Source of the DNA: an uncultured Fibrobacter sp.
GTDB lineage: Bacteria > Fibrobacterota > Fibrobacteria > Fibrobacterales > Fibrobacteraceae
Assembly: GCA_934700345.1 (NCBI GenBank)
Contig: CAKUXP010000014.1
Coordinates: 11,212-75,211, forward strand
Length of the DNA: 64,000 nucleotides
Direction of reading: 5' to 3'
The number at the start of each line of letters is the position of its first letter. The stretch's first letter is position 1. Shown one piece after another: positions 7,039 through 16,225 of this stretch. A model generated the notes under the pieces. That model made no database searches and was not told the origin of the DNA. It saw nothing but the letters and a program-made list of their open reading frames with translations. The position numbers and the translations under genes were made by a program.

Positions 7039-8046
7039 ATGATTGAAAAACGACACGTTCAAAAACCGGAGACTACAATTTTGAATTGTATTGAAATCTG
7101 TGCAGGAGCAGGCGGACAAGCCTTGGGTTTGTCGATCGCAGGCTTTGAACACGTAGCTCTTGTTGAATACGAAAGCGATTATTGTTCTATTCTGAAGAAT
7201 AATCGAAAAGATTGGAATGTAATTTGTGCCGATGTGAAAGATTTCTCCGGCAAGCCCTTTTTCAATCAAATTGATTTGCTTGCAGGTGGGGTTCCCTGCC
7301 CCCCGTTCTCTGTCGCAGGGAAGCAACTTGGGAAGAATGATGAAAGAGACCTTTTCCCAGAAGCTTTACGATTGATAAAAGAAATCAATCCTAAGGCAGT
7401 GATGTTGGAAAACGTCCGCGGATTCCTTGATCCAAAATTTGACGACTACCGCAAGTCTATTTTAAAGAAAATCTCAAATCTCGGATACGATGTTCAAATA
7501 AAACTCCTCAATGCTTCCGATTACGGAGTTCCCCAGTTGCGTCCTCGCATTATTATTGTCGGCATAAGAAACGATATCAATGCGGAATTTCAATATCCAA
7601 CGCCAAATCCAAAGCAAACTGCAAATGTTGGTCAAACCTTGGCAGACCTTATGAAAGCCAATGGTTGGAAATATGCGGACAAATGGGTTGAACAAGCAAA
7701 AACAATTGCGCCTACTATTGTAGGCGGTTCAAAAAAACATGGCGGTCCTGACCTAGGTCCCGCACGCGCTCGTCGTGCATGGGCAGAATTAGGCGTCGAC
7801 GGAATCGGCGTTGCCGATGAAGCGCCCGAACCTGATTTTAAAGGAATGCCTCGACTTACACCGAGAATGATTGCCCGCATACAAGGTTTCCCTGACTACT
7901 GGAATTTCGGTACAAAGAAAACCGCAGCATGTCGAATGATAGGAAACGCATTTCCTCCTCCTGTAGCAATGGCGGTAGGGATGCAAATTAAGGAGACTTT
8001 AGAGAATGGATGCATTACTTGCCATCGAGCGAAAAAAGTATCATAA
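7039..8046 (+). CDS. DNA (cytosine-5) methyltransferase, NgoMIV-type
   Basis: A 335-residue C5-cytosine methyltransferase. Motif I is EICAGAGGQALGL (about residues 19-31), motif IV with the catalytic Cys is GGVPCPPFSVAG (about 83-94), motif VI is MLENVRGF (about 124-131), motif VIII includes PQLRPRIIIVG, and motifs IX-X lie near RLTPRMIARIQGFP and GNAFPPPVA. The target recognition region is short. The ATG at 7039 is chosen because upstream in-frame codons show no family similarity. It protects host DNA from the endonuclease whose gene overlaps it by 41 bp. By analogy with NgoMIV the target would be GCCGGC. The region is AT-richer than core genes. Confidence 0.88.
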   Translation: MIEKRHVQKPETTILNCIEICAGAGGQALGLSIAGFEHVALVEYESDYCSILKNNRKDWNVICADVKDFSGKPFFNQIDLLAGGVPCPPFSVAGKQLGKNDERDLFPEALRLIKEINPKAVMLENVRGFLDPKFDDYRKSILKKISNLGYDVQIKLLNASDYGVPQLRPRIIIVGIRNDINAEFQYPTPNPKQTANVGQTLADLMKANGWKYADKWVEQAKTIAPTIVGGSKKHGGPDLGPARARRAWAELGVDGIGVADEAPEPDFKGMPRLTPRMIARIQGFPDYWNFGTKKTAACRMIGNAFPPPVAMAVGMQIKETLENGCITCHRAKKVS

Positions 8047-8863
8047 GGCTCTTTTAGAAAAAGGCGTTCTTACCATCGATAAAGACGGCATCCCGAGCAA
8101 CGCAGACAAATCATCAAAGCTATCCGTTTCTATTGCAAGCGGAATCGCACAAGCATTGATGGCAGAAACAGCAGAAAAAGCCGTTGGTCAAACAACAGGA
8201 GCAAAATTCGAACTTGTGAATATGGAATTTCTTGAAGCCACATTTCCCAAGTTGCAAAATCTTCGTCCTGGTAACTGGCATATCATAAAACTCGGGAATC
8301 GTAATTCCATAAAGACAAGCAGTTTTGTCCAATACGAGCATTTGGAATACCTAGGCGAATTGACTGAGAAGGACGCCAAGTTGGCAGCAAGCATGGGCAA
8401 CGATTATATGGTCGCACCGGATGTCGTAATTTATCAAGACGCTATTGAAGATTCAGAAATAAACAAGGATTTGTTTATTGTTGACGATTCTACTGCAAAA
8501 ATGGCATACATTAGGAAAGAAACAGGCGGATTACCAATTCTACACGCTTCAATTTCCGCAAAATGGACAATGAGAAGCGATCGAGCGCAAAATAGCAGAA
8601 CAGAAGCACTTGGCTTAATAAGAAATCGAAAAGGACACCTGCCCCACATTGTCGTTGTCACGGGCGAACCAATGCCAGGTCGCTTAGCATCTCTTGCACT
8701 CGGCACAGGCGACATTGACTGTATGTACCACTTTGCCCTTTACGAACTAATCGAAGCTGTTGATAAAAGCGGAGCAGAAGATTCTAAGGAACTTTTAGAT
8801 GTTCTTATAAAAGGGAAACGATTGAAAGATATTAGCGACCTACCATTGGATTTGGTTGTATAA
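8006..8863 (+). CDS. Type II restriction endonuclease, NgoMIV family
   Basis: A 285-residue protein that matches my memory of NgoMIV along its whole length. Shared stretches include MDALLAIERKKYHKALLEKG at the start, the PD..(D/E)xK region near residues 138-190 (VAPDVVIYQD, then LHASISAKWTMRSDRAQN), and the C-terminal GKRLKDISDLPLDLVV. NgoMIV cuts G/CCGGC as a tetramer, with catalytic Asp of PDVV and the Lys of the SxK segment. The start at 8006 is fixed by the alignment and lies inside the methyltransferase gene, so translation is probably coupled, delaying the nuclease relative to the methylase. A hairpin terminator follows. Confidence 0.9.
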   Translation: MDALLAIERKKYHKALLEKGVLTIDKDGIPSNADKSSKLSVSIASGIAQALMAETAEKAVGQTTGAKFELVNMEFLEATFPKLQNLRPGNWHIIKLGNRNSIKTSSFVQYEHLEYLGELTEKDAKLAASMGNDYMVAPDVVIYQDAIEDSEINKDLFIVDDSTAKMAYIRKETGGLPILHASISAKWTMRSDRAQNSRTEALGLIRNRKGHLPHIVVVTGEPMPGRLASLALGTGDIDCMYHFALYELIEAVDKSGAEDSKELLDVLIKGKRLKDISDLPLDLVV

Positions 8864-8878
8864 ACAATTTAACACTAA

Positions 8879-8912
8879 TCAAAAAGGTTGCTGATTTATT
8901 CGGCACCTTTTT
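8879..8912 (+). terminator. Terminator after the restriction gene
   Basis: AAAAAGGT pairs with ACCTTTTTT across a loop of about 16 bases, ending in a T run. It is AT-rich in the stem, so strength is uncertain. Confidence 0.5.
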
Positions 8913-8927
8913 TAATATCATTCATTA

Positions 8928-9613
8928 AACAAGGCGGAAAAACGCATCACGACAGTTATCGCCATCCAGAAGGATTCCAGTTGGAATCAATACGAAGAGG
9001 AAGACGGTTTGCAATTTTACACGACTGCCGAAATTTTTGGGGAATTCTTTGTCTCCGCATACGATTTGGGAGTCTGCAAATTGAACCTAAATTCAGGAAC
9101 CTACCAACAGCTCGCTCAATTTCCGCCTCACCTTCAGAAAGACTCCGTCAACTGGGTCAAAGATATCCTCGTCCACAAAGAAAAACTCTACGCCGTCACG
9201 CAAAACATCATCTACCAATGGAAGCCGGATACTGGATATCGATTGACAGCATTTACTACAAACAAGTTAACGATGATGTCCAGATAATTCACAGCAGTGC
9301 ACCAAGTTACATCAACGCCTTCGCGACAGATGGAAAACATCTGTTCTCTGGCGGAAGAATTCCATCCATTCCCATGGTCTATATGGGCGATTACGGACCG
9401 CCTTACGGTAACGACCCCAAAGGTTGGCGCCTGATTGACGGCAATTGGTGCACCAAGCATAAATGCCAAAGTAAAGACGCAATTCAAAGCCTTGACGCGG
9501 TCGGCGACACGCTTTATGCAGCCACGGGAGACGGTCTGTTCAAATTCCCCCTCGCGAAACTGGACAGCGCAATCGCGAACGAAGATTCTTATTACTTGAT
9601 CCCTGGAAATTGA
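8928..9613 (+). pseudogene. Truncated, frameshifted secreted beta-propeller-like gene
   Basis: The first part (from 8928 to about 9229) is open in one frame and includes FGEFFVSAYDLGVCKLNLNS and LVHKEKLYAVTQNIIYQWKP. From about 9229 the reading continues in another frame with GYWISIDSIYYKQVNDD, FATDGKHLFSGGR and VGDTLYAATGDGLFKFPLAK, to a stop at 9613. The repeated hydrophobic-G-x-LYA pattern is typical of beta-propeller blades. The 5' end and signal peptide are missing. A frameshift plus 5' loss marks it as dead. Confidence 0.65.
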
Positions 9614-9689
9614 TTGCTTCCGTCAGCTCGTCAACGGTCTTTCCATCATCCTTCATCGTCGACCCGTCCATGGTTTCCGGTATCGCCAC

Positions 9690-9800
9690 ATCGCCAAAAG
9701 TAAAAAGTTGGTGCGGGAAACCGCCGCCTTCATGGGTTTGACGAGAAGCCTGTCGTCGTAAATGCCGCCCACGATTTTCCCGCGAAAAACACGAAACGTC
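9690..9800 (-). pseudogene. Possible TfoX/Sxy-type gene relic
   Basis: One minus-strand frame reads GKIVGGIYDDRLLVKPMKAA, which resembles the core GGIYDDR-hydrophobic-K stretch of TfoX N-terminal domain proteins. The frame loses similarity and stops soon after. Only this stretch supports the call; the surrounding 9614-9932 shows no intact gene apart from the leader of the DsbA-like gene. Confidence 0.35.
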
Positions 9801-9932
9801 CATTTCGAAACGTTTGTAAATTAATGTTTTCATTTCCGGTTTCGAACGGGACCGGAAAATATATTTCCACAGTTCCCTCGAACGCCCTTTTATATATTTT
9901 CAAAAACGAAATTTCACAAGAAGGATCATTTC

Positions 9933-10682
9933 ATGAAATCATTTTCCGTAGCGCTTTCCGCAGTCCTAGTCTTTTCCCTGTCCGCCTGCAACCAGGCATC
10001 CGCCAGCGGAAAATCCGGAGCATCGAACGCAAAACTCGACAGCCTCGCCGGCGTGGTCAAGACCATGCAACAGGAATTCGACATTCTCAAATACGGCCTC
10101 GAAAAGCGCGGGCTCTCCATCGAGCAGATGAAGGCCGAGATGGAAGCGGACAACAAGGTCTGGGACATTCCCGACGGGAATAGCCCGGTCTATGGCAACA
10201 CCAAGAATCCGCTTCTCACGATCGTCGAATTTTCCGAATTCCAGTGCCCTTACTGCGCGCGTATCGCTCCGGCCATTCACGACCTGATGGATAAGCACAA
10301 GGACGAAATCAAGTTCGTGTTCAAGCATTTCCCGCTCAGCTTCCACCAGGACGCTCCTGCCGCGGCTGCCGCTTCCATGGCCGCCCAGGAACAGGGCAAG
10401 TTCTGGGAATATCGCTATGCGCTCGCCAGCCACAACCGCGAACTCACGCCCGAGACTTTCAAGAAGGTTGCAAAGGAAGTCGGCCTCGACATGGCGAAGT
10501 TTGAAAAGAGCATGGTTCTCGATTCTGCGAAACAGGCGAAAATCAACGAAGACTTCCAGCAGGGCGTCAAGGTCGGCGTCCAGGGTACCCCGAATTTCTA
10601 CATCAATGGCAAGCGTCAGGACCGTTTCAGCCCGGATCTCGTTGAAAAGCTCCTGAAAGAAGCGAAAGAAGCCAGAAAGTAA
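9933..10682 (+). CDS. DsbA-family thioredoxin-fold lipoprotein
   Basis: A 249-residue exported protein. The signal peptide ends in a lipobox with LSAC (Cys19). A helical linker (about 30-75) precedes a DsbA-like thioredoxin domain (about 80-245) with the redox motif CPYC at residues 105-108, and the cis-Pro loop GVQGTPNFYING near 217-228. This is the Thioredoxin_4/DsbA layout used for thiol oxidation or isomerisation of exported proteins. It has an AAGGAT ribosome binding site and an AT-rich promoter with TTTATATATTTT upstream. The next gene, a secreted cellulase, is only 34 bp downstream with its own ribosome binding site, so the two may be cotranscribed. Confidence 0.85.
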   Translation: MKSFSVALSAVLVFSLSACNQASASGKSGASNAKLDSLAGVVKTMQQEFDILKYGLEKRGLSIEQMKAEMEADNKVWDIPDGNSPVYGNTKNPLLTIVEFSEFQCPYCARIAPAIHDLMDKHKDEIKFVFKHFPLSFHQDAPAAAAASMAAQEQGKFWEYRYALASHNRELTPETFKKVAKEVGLDMAKFEKSMVLDSAKQAKINEDFQQGVKVGVQGTPNFYINGKRQDRFSPDLVEKLLKEAKEARK

Positions 10683-10716
10683 TTTCTAAAACCCACAATC
10701 AAAAGGAAAATAACGA

Positions 10717-13700
10717 ATGAAACATCAATTTCTGAAGGCGACATCCTTGCTCTTCTTAGGGCTTGCGACGACCGCTGCGATGGCTCAGCGCCCTCCGCGC
10801 ATTGTCGTATATAAGATGTTCGACGACCAATACCGTCAGGGCGGTTTCGACTACACTTACGGTGGCAATGGCGGAACGGTCACCATCACCAAGGAAGGCG
10901 GCTACAAGTCCAAGTCCGCACTTGACATCAAGCTCGATCCGACGGACTATTCCGGAGCCTCCATCTGCCTTTACAACGAGACTTTCGATCTGACCAAGTA
11001 CATGCTCGATTCGAAGCTCGAATTCATGATCAAGGGCAAGAACGGCGGCGAGCAGATGAAGGTCGGTTTCCTCGACGAGGAGGTGTCCGACGGCAAGAAG
11101 ACGCAGGTCACGCTCCCGATGAACAAGTACATCGAAGGCGGAGCCGTGACGACCGACTGGAAAAAGGTTTCCATCCCGCTCGTCGACTTCCCGGACCGCG
11201 GCCTCTATTGGGATAACACCCGCAAGTCCGAATTCCCCGCCCGTATCGACTGGGACAAGATAGCGGAAATTCGCTTCTCGATTGACAAGGGAATCAATCC
11301 GAAATTCGAAGTCTATATCGACAACATCGAAATCGTCAAGGGTAACAAGAAAGCGAAACCCAGGCCGAAGATTGTCTATTGGGATGAAAACAGCGATGTC
11401 ATCGACGGCCCGAAGAATCCGGAAATGCTCGACGGCAAGGCGAAGGCATATAAGGTTTTCTACAAGGACCATATTCCGGGATTTAGCTATGTCTATGGCG
11501 GTCTCACCGCACAGCGCGAAGCTACCTCCAAGACGGCTGACAACCCGAACGTCCTTGCGATGTACATCGACAACAACGATTGGTCGGGAGTCACCTATTC
11601 GCTCGGCGACGGCAAGTTCTTTGATCTGAAGAAAATCCGCGACAAGGGAGGCCTTTACTTCTGGATCAAGGGCAAGCTTGGCGGGGAAAAGATTTACGTC
11701 GGTATTCTCGACAACCAGGGGCATGATATCAAGAGCCAGACTAAGCTCAGTCTCGGCGACTGGATCGATGGCGGCAAGATTTCGAACTCCGAATGGAAGC
11801 TCGTGAAGATTCCTCTGAAGAAGTTCTTCGACAAGGGCAAGGCTTGGGATGCGAACAAGCAGGCCGAAGTCGCGAAGGATGTCCAGTGGGACAAGATCCA
11901 GGAAATCCGCTTCTCGGTCGGCAAGGGCGAAAACCAGGGCGAACCGGGCAAGCCCGCTCCCGTAACGATTTTTATCGATCAGATTACGTTTACGGAAAAC
12001 ATCGACTGGGTGGATCCGGACCTCAAGTGGAACAACTTCAAGTCGAACGCTCCGGACCTCGTGATTTCCGACTTTGAAAGCAAGTTCTCGAAGGACAAGT
12101 GGGAACCGTCCAAGGGCCCGAAGTCCCAGGTCGATGTCGTAGTCCCGTTCAAGACCGGACATCTCGACGGCAACAGCCTGAACATCAAGCACTTCCTCAT
12201 GGCTGACTGGGTCGATATCGTTCTCGACCTGAAGAAGAACAATCGCCCGGCTTCCGACCGTGACTGGACAAAGCACTGGGGCATTATGTTCGACGTCTAT
12301 TCCGAAAAGGCATGGCAGTCGATTACCGTACAGGTTTCCGATGCGGGCAATGAAATTTTCGTTGCAAACACTGGCGTTCCCAAGGGGCGCACCACGGTCC
12401 TCGTTCCGTTCAGAAACTTCGGTAAGTTCCCCTACTACCAGCCGGCAGACGCCAAGGAAAACGGAGTCTTTGACCTGAAGGGAGTTATCAGCCTCGACTT
12501 CAAACCGGGCGGAGAAGGCACCGAAGGCGGCTTCGAAGTCGATAACATCAAGCTCACGAACCTCCGCGAGGTCAAGCAGAAAGAACGCCCGAAGGTCATT
12601 CCGGTATTGGTCAAGGGTGAAAGCGATGTCCTGAACCCGCAGATTTCGAACGGTCTCTTCGGCATCAACGCGGCCCTCTGGGATGGCGATATGCTCGACA
12701 ACAAGAAGTTCAAGGTTCAGACAGCCGAATTTGCCAAGCGTATCAACCACGGAATCATCCGTTATCCGGGTGGTCTCCGCGCAGACGATGACCACTGGCA
12801 CGAAATTCTCGCGAACAAGGATTGGATGGTCGATACGGACGAATTCCTCGACTGGCTGAAAAAGACCGGTTCGAATGCGATGTTTACCGTGAACTTCGGC
12901 TCGGGAACTCCGGAAGAAGCCGCGGCATGGGTCAAGCACACGAATGTCGATAAGAAAGCCGGAATCCTCTATTGGGAAATCGGTAACGAAATCTATGGTA
13001 ACTGGCATCCCTACTACGAAAAGTACGGCAAGGACGGCGGTGAAATCTACGGTAAGCGCGCCCGTAAGTTTATCGAGGCGATGAAGAAAGTCGATCCGAC
13101 CATTAAGGTCGCTGTTGTCGGCGTTCTCGAAGGCGAATGGAACGAAAAGGTCCTGAAGGAAACCGGCGATATCGCTGACGGCCTTATCGTCCATCACTAT
13201 CCGCAACATTTCGGCGAAGAAAACGACTTTGCGATGCTCTCCTCGCCGCAGACGCTCACGAAAATCTATGACCGTCTCCACAAGACCGTGGACAAGTGGA
13301 CGAAGCAGTTCAACAAGAAGAACAAGATCGAACTCTGGCTCACCGAATGGAACTCCGTCGATTTCAACCCGGGGCCGCAGACAATCGCTGTCGAAAACGG
13401 ACTCTTTGTCGCCGACTACCTCGGTATGCTCGCCACCGAAAACGTGGATAACGCGCAATACTGGGATATCCACAACGATATGACTCCGGAAGGCGGTGAC
13501 TACGGTTATCTGACCCGTTCCGGCGAAGAATGCATGAACTGCCCGCGTCCAAGCTACTGGGCTTTCCAGATGGCTTCCGACGCTCTCCGCGGCAAGCTCT
13601 ACAAGACATCCATCTCCGGTGACGAAGAAGCTCTCCTCACCACCTACTACACGGTGAACGGAAAGAAAAAGTCACTCCTCGTCGTGAACAAGAGTCCCTA

Positions 13701-13890
13701 CAGCGACTTCGAAATGAAGCTCGACATTCCGGGATTCAAGGGCAAGGCGAAGGTCCAGACCCTCGACAAGTCTTCCGAGAAGCTGAAAGAAGGCTGGGCA
13801 AACGATCCGTCTAAGAAAGCGAAGACGGTCGATCTGTCGAAGCCGGTGAAGGTCGGAAAACACACCCTCACGCTCATCACGGTGGAATAG
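10717..13890 (+). CDS. Large secreted GH51-like endoglucanase with three CBM11-like modules
   Basis: A 1057-residue protein with a signal peptide ending AMAQ (about residue 24). Three similar beta-sandwich modules follow (about 28-205, 222-430, 450-640), each ending in IDN-type strands; the first two share GGxKSKSALDIKL-like and IRFS-type segments and look like CBM11-type cellulose-binding domains. The C-terminal catalytic domain (about 650-960) is a clan GH-A barrel: acid/base Glu758 in YWEIGNEIYG, HHYPQ, and nucleophile Glu877 in LWLTEWN. A short beta domain closes the protein. The layout and size match the Fibrobacter endoglucanase F/Cel51A type, by memory. It should act on cellulose at the cell surface. 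A strong terminator follows. Confidence 0.8.
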   Translation: MKHQFLKATSLLFLGLATTAAMAQRPPRIVVYKMFDDQYRQGGFDYTYGGNGGTVTITKEGGYKSKSALDIKLDPTDYSGASICLYNETFDLTKYMLDSKLEFMIKGKNGGEQMKVGFLDEEVSDGKKTQVTLPMNKYIEGGAVTTDWKKVSIPLVDFPDRGLYWDNTRKSEFPARIDWDKIAEIRFSIDKGINPKFEVYIDNIEIVKGNKKAKPRPKIVYWDENSDVIDGPKNPEMLDGKAKAYKVFYKDHIPGFSYVYGGLTAQREATSKTADNPNVLAMYIDNNDWSGVTYSLGDGKFFDLKKIRDKGGLYFWIKGKLGGEKIYVGILDNQGHDIKSQTKLSLGDWIDGGKISNSEWKLVKIPLKKFFDKGKAWDANKQAEVAKDVQWDKIQEIRFSVGKGENQGEPGKPAPVTIFIDQITFTENIDWVDPDLKWNNFKSNAPDLVISDFESKFSKDKWEPSKGPKSQVDVVVPFKTGHLDGNSLNIKHFLMADWVDIVLDLKKNNRPASDRDWTKHWGIMFDVYSEKAWQSITVQVSDAGNEIFVANTGVPKGRTTVLVPFRNFGKFPYYQPADAKENGVFDLKGVISLDFKPGGEGTEGGFEVDNIKLTNLREVKQKERPKVIPVLVKGESDVLNPQISNGLFGINAALWDGDMLDNKKFKVQTAEFAKRINHGIIRYPGGLRADDDHWHEILANKDWMVDTDEFLDWLKKTGSNAMFTVNFGSGTPEEAAAWVKHTNVDKKAGILYWEIGNEIYGNWHPYYEKYGKDGGEIYGKRARKFIEAMKKVDPTIKVAVVGVLEGEWNEKVLKETGDIADGLIVHHYPQHFGEENDFAMLSSPQTLTKIYDRLHKTVDKWTKQFNKKNKIELWLTEWNSVDFNPGPQTIAVENGLFVADYLGMLATENVDNAQYWDIHNDMTPEGGDYGYLTRSGEECMNCPRPSYWAFQMASDALRGKLYKTSISGDEEALLTTYYTVNGKKKSLLVVNKSPYSDFEMKLDIPGFKGKAKVQTLDKSSEKLKEGWANDPSKKAKTVDLSKPVKVGKHTLTLITVE

Positions 13891-13918
13891 TTTCGAATCC
13901 TTTGGTGTCTAGATTCGG

Positions 13919-13952
13919 CAAAGTCCCGGCGAAAGCCGGGACTTTCTGTTTT
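13919..13952 (+). terminator. Strong rho-independent terminator
   Basis: AAAGTCCCGGC, loop GAAA, GCCGGGACTTT, then a T-rich tail. Perfect 11-bp stem with a stable tetraloop, after the endoglucanase gene. Confidence 0.9.
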
Positions 13953-14109
13953 TGAATGGTTCCCCGATTTTCCGGTTTAATTAGCGAAGTCGGATGGTTA
14001 ACGGAAAATTCCTTTTGAAATTTTACCTCTAGATATGGAAAACGATCGGCGAAGTTTGCCGGCTTTGTTCTTTAAGAAGTCTGTTTTTGCGGAATTTTGC
14101 TTGCTAACG

Positions 14110-15378
14110 TCAGGTCTGGTCGTTCTGGCGCAGAATTCTTGCGCCGAGCTTTGCCATCTTCGCTTCGAAATTTTCATAGCCGCGGTCGAGATGGTAAATC
14201 CGGCTGACGCGCGTTTCGCCTTCGGCGACAAGTCCTGCGAGAACGAGAGCTGCCGCTGCGCGGAGATCGGATGCCATGACCGGTGCGCCCTGGAGCTTTT
14301 CGATGCCTTTGATTGTCGCCGTGTTTCCTTCGAGCGAAATATCGGCTCCGAGACGGTTCAGTTCCGCAACATGCTTGAAACGGTCAAGGTACACGGTGTC
14401 CCGAATCTTGCTTTCGCCGGGGACGGTGGCGAGAACGGCCATCAGCGGGGCCTGCAGGTCGGTGGGAAATCCCGGATAGGGTTCCGTTTCGACCCGGACG
14501 GGTCTTAGGTCCCTAGACGATGCATCGACTTCTGCCCAGTCGTCTCCCGTGTGGACGATGCAGCCCATTTCTTCAAAGATGTCGAGCAGCGACTTGATGT
14601 GCTTCGGGTTGCAGTGCATCGCCTTGACCTTTCCGCGGGTAATTACCGCTCCGCATAGGAACGATCCCGCTTCGATTCGGTCGGGAATGGTCTTGCTCAG
14701 CCCGGGGTGCATTTTTTCGACGCCGTGGATGATAAGCGAACGGGTTCCTTTTCCTTCGATTCTTGCTCCCATATCCTGGAGCAGGTCTATCAGGGAATCG
14801 ATTTCCGGTTCGATTGATGCGTTTTCGAGAACGCTTGTTCCGCTAGCGAGACAGGCGGCCATCAGGACATTTACCGTCGCGCCGACAGATGAAATCGGAA
14901 ATCGGAAGTTTCCGCCGGGAAGCGGCCCGCTTGACGTTGCCTCGACATATCCGTGGGTCACCTCGATTTTTGCCCCGAGCGCTTCGAGACCCTTGAGGTG
15001 TAGATCGACAGGGCGCGGTCCCCAGGCGCAGCCTCCGGGAAGGGATACTCGACAGCGTCCGAATCTTGCGACGAGAGGCCCGAGAACATAGAAGCTCGCG
15101 CGCATGGTGCTGACCAGTTCGTAGGGGGCTTCAAGATGGTTCGCTCCGCGGGTATCGATTTTAAATTCGTGCGCTCCGCCGTCGATGCGGCAGCCGATTA
15201 CGCGGAGGACGTTCGACATGGTCTTTGTGTCGCGCAGGTAGGGGACGCCTGTGATGGTCGTTGTCCCTTCGGCAAGCATCGCCGCAGTCATTGTCGCGAG
15301 AACCGCATTTTTCGCCCCGGAAATTTCAACTTCCCCGAAAAGGGGCTTCGCTAGCTGGGAGACAGAAAAGTAGTCCAT
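14110..15378 (-). CDS. murA: UDP-N-acetylglucosamine 1-carboxyvinyltransferase
   Basis: A 422-residue cytosolic enzyme for the first committed step of peptidoglycan synthesis: transfer of enolpyruvate from PEP to UDP-GlcNAc. It has the N-terminal SGAKNAVL segment with the catalytic-site Lys (residue 23), and the loop LPGGCAWGPRPVDLH with the PEP-reactive Cys117, so it should be fosfomycin-sensitive in principle. The inside-out alpha/beta barrel repeats and the C-terminal DLRAAAALVLAGL motif are all present at normal length. It is 5 bp downstream of the RDD gene on the same strand, so the two form an operon. Confidence 0.95.
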   Translation of the reverse strand: MDYFSVSQLAKPLFGEVEISGAKNAVLATMTAAMLAEGTTTITGVPYLRDTKTMSNVLRVIGCRIDGGAHEFKIDTRGANHLEAPYELVSTMRASFYVLGPLVARFGRCRVSLPGGCAWGPRPVDLHLKGLEALGAKIEVTHGYVEATSSGPLPGGNFRFPISSVGATVNVLMAACLASGTSVLENASIEPEIDSLIDLLQDMGARIEGKGTRSLIIHGVEKMHPGLSKTIPDRIEAGSFLCGAVITRGKVKAMHCNPKHIKSLLDIFEEMGCIVHTGDDWAEVDASSRDLRPVRVETEPYPGFPTDLQAPLMAVLATVPGESKIRDTVYLDRFKHVAELNRLGADISLEGNTATIKGIEKLQGAPVMASDLRAAAALVLAGLVAEGETRVSRIYHLDRGYENFEAKMAKLGARILRQNDQT

Positions 15379-15383
15379 ACAAA

Positions 15384-16184
15384 TTAATCCTTGGAAGTAG
15401 AATTCCTGTCGCTGAAAATTTTTCGAGGGATGCGGACAACGCGAGTCCTTGCGAAGAAGTCGTGCAAGGCGCGCTTTTGCGGATCGATTAATGCGAGAAT
15501 GTAGCCGATGCCGTAAAATATCATGGTCGCCTGGGTGAGCAGGCTAAAAAGGTAGCGGACAAGGGCTCCCGAAAATCTGAGCGGGGAACCGTCCACCCGT
15601 TCGATTCGGAGGCGCAGGAGAAGCTTTCCCGGCGTTGCGGAAAGGAATCCGTTGAAGCATACAAAGTAAAGCGTCTGGATGATGAACCACAGAAGAAAAA
15701 GCTCGGTCATACCCGGGATGGCGAGAAATTCGTCGCTGATTCCTGCCGACAGCGGGTCTGCGGCATATTTTTCAAAGATAGCCCCGAAAGAGCTTGCGAT
15801 GCTTTCTAGGCGTACTAGCGAGAGCCTGTCGAGAATGTTCGCACCGAGTTCCCATAGGAGAGAGATGATGAAGTTGTCGAGGATGAGCGCGGCTCCGCGG
15901 ATGAAAAAGCCCGCGTAGGATTTTGTCCCTTGCTTTTCGACGCGCTCCCGGAGAAGTTCCTCGACAGTTTCCTTTAGCTTCTGTTCGATTTCGGCGTTGG
16001 AATTCCTTGCCGCGGTTTCCGTGGCTTCCTTGTAGGAAATCCATCCGGCAAGCCCTTTGTGCCAGACGAGTGTCGAATCGCCTATTTTTCCGTCCCGTTT
16101 CAGGGCCTGTAAATCCTCGAAATCAAGCGGACCTGTTCTGCGGTCGCCTTCTTGGATGCTTTCGTCGATGTAAAACCAGTTCAT
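15384..16184 (-). CDS. RDD-family membrane protein with GYF-like domain
   Basis: A 266-residue protein. Residues 1-52 look like a GYF_2-type domain (WFYIDES, then GPLDFEDLQALKRDGKIGD and LVWHKGLAGW), a peptide-binding module often fused to membrane proteins. After a charged linker (about 60-90) an RDD domain begins at GFFIRGAALILDN, followed by about three membrane segments, with KLLLRLRIERVDG and DPQKRALHDFFARTRVV as typical closing motifs. Function of RDD proteins is poorly known, some are linked to ion transport. It precedes murA closely. Confidence 0.75.
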   Translation of the reverse strand: MNWFYIDESIQEGDRRTGPLDFEDLQALKRDGKIGDSTLVWHKGLAGWISYKEATETAARNSNAEIEQKLKETVEELLRERVEKQGTKSYAGFFIRGAALILDNFIISLLWELGANILDRLSLVRLESIASSFGAIFEKYAADPLSAGISDEFLAIPGMTELFLLWFIIQTLYFVCFNGFLSATPGKLLLRLRIERVDGSPLRFSGALVRYLFSLLTQATMIFYGIGYILALIDPQKRALHDFFARTRVVRIPRKIFSDRNSTSKD

Positions 16185-16212
16185 AAGTCGCGCATAAATT
16201 TACAAAAAAAGC

Positions 16213-16218
16213 TAACTT
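16213..16218 (+). promoter_or_regulatory. Candidate -10 hexamer abutting rapA start
   Basis: TAACTT is followed by seven bases (gtgcgct) and the ATG at 16226, with no Shine-Dalgarno sequence. Weaker match than other members of the set. Confidence 0.35.
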
Positions 16219-16225
16219 GTGCGCT

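Noticed and set aside
10756..13473. Long minus-strand ORF of 905 codons
   Set aside because: It lies exactly opposite the endoglucanase gene, whose signal peptide, catalytic motifs and ribosome binding site are clear. The antisense frame has no domain pattern and its openness follows from the strong codon bias of the sense gene.
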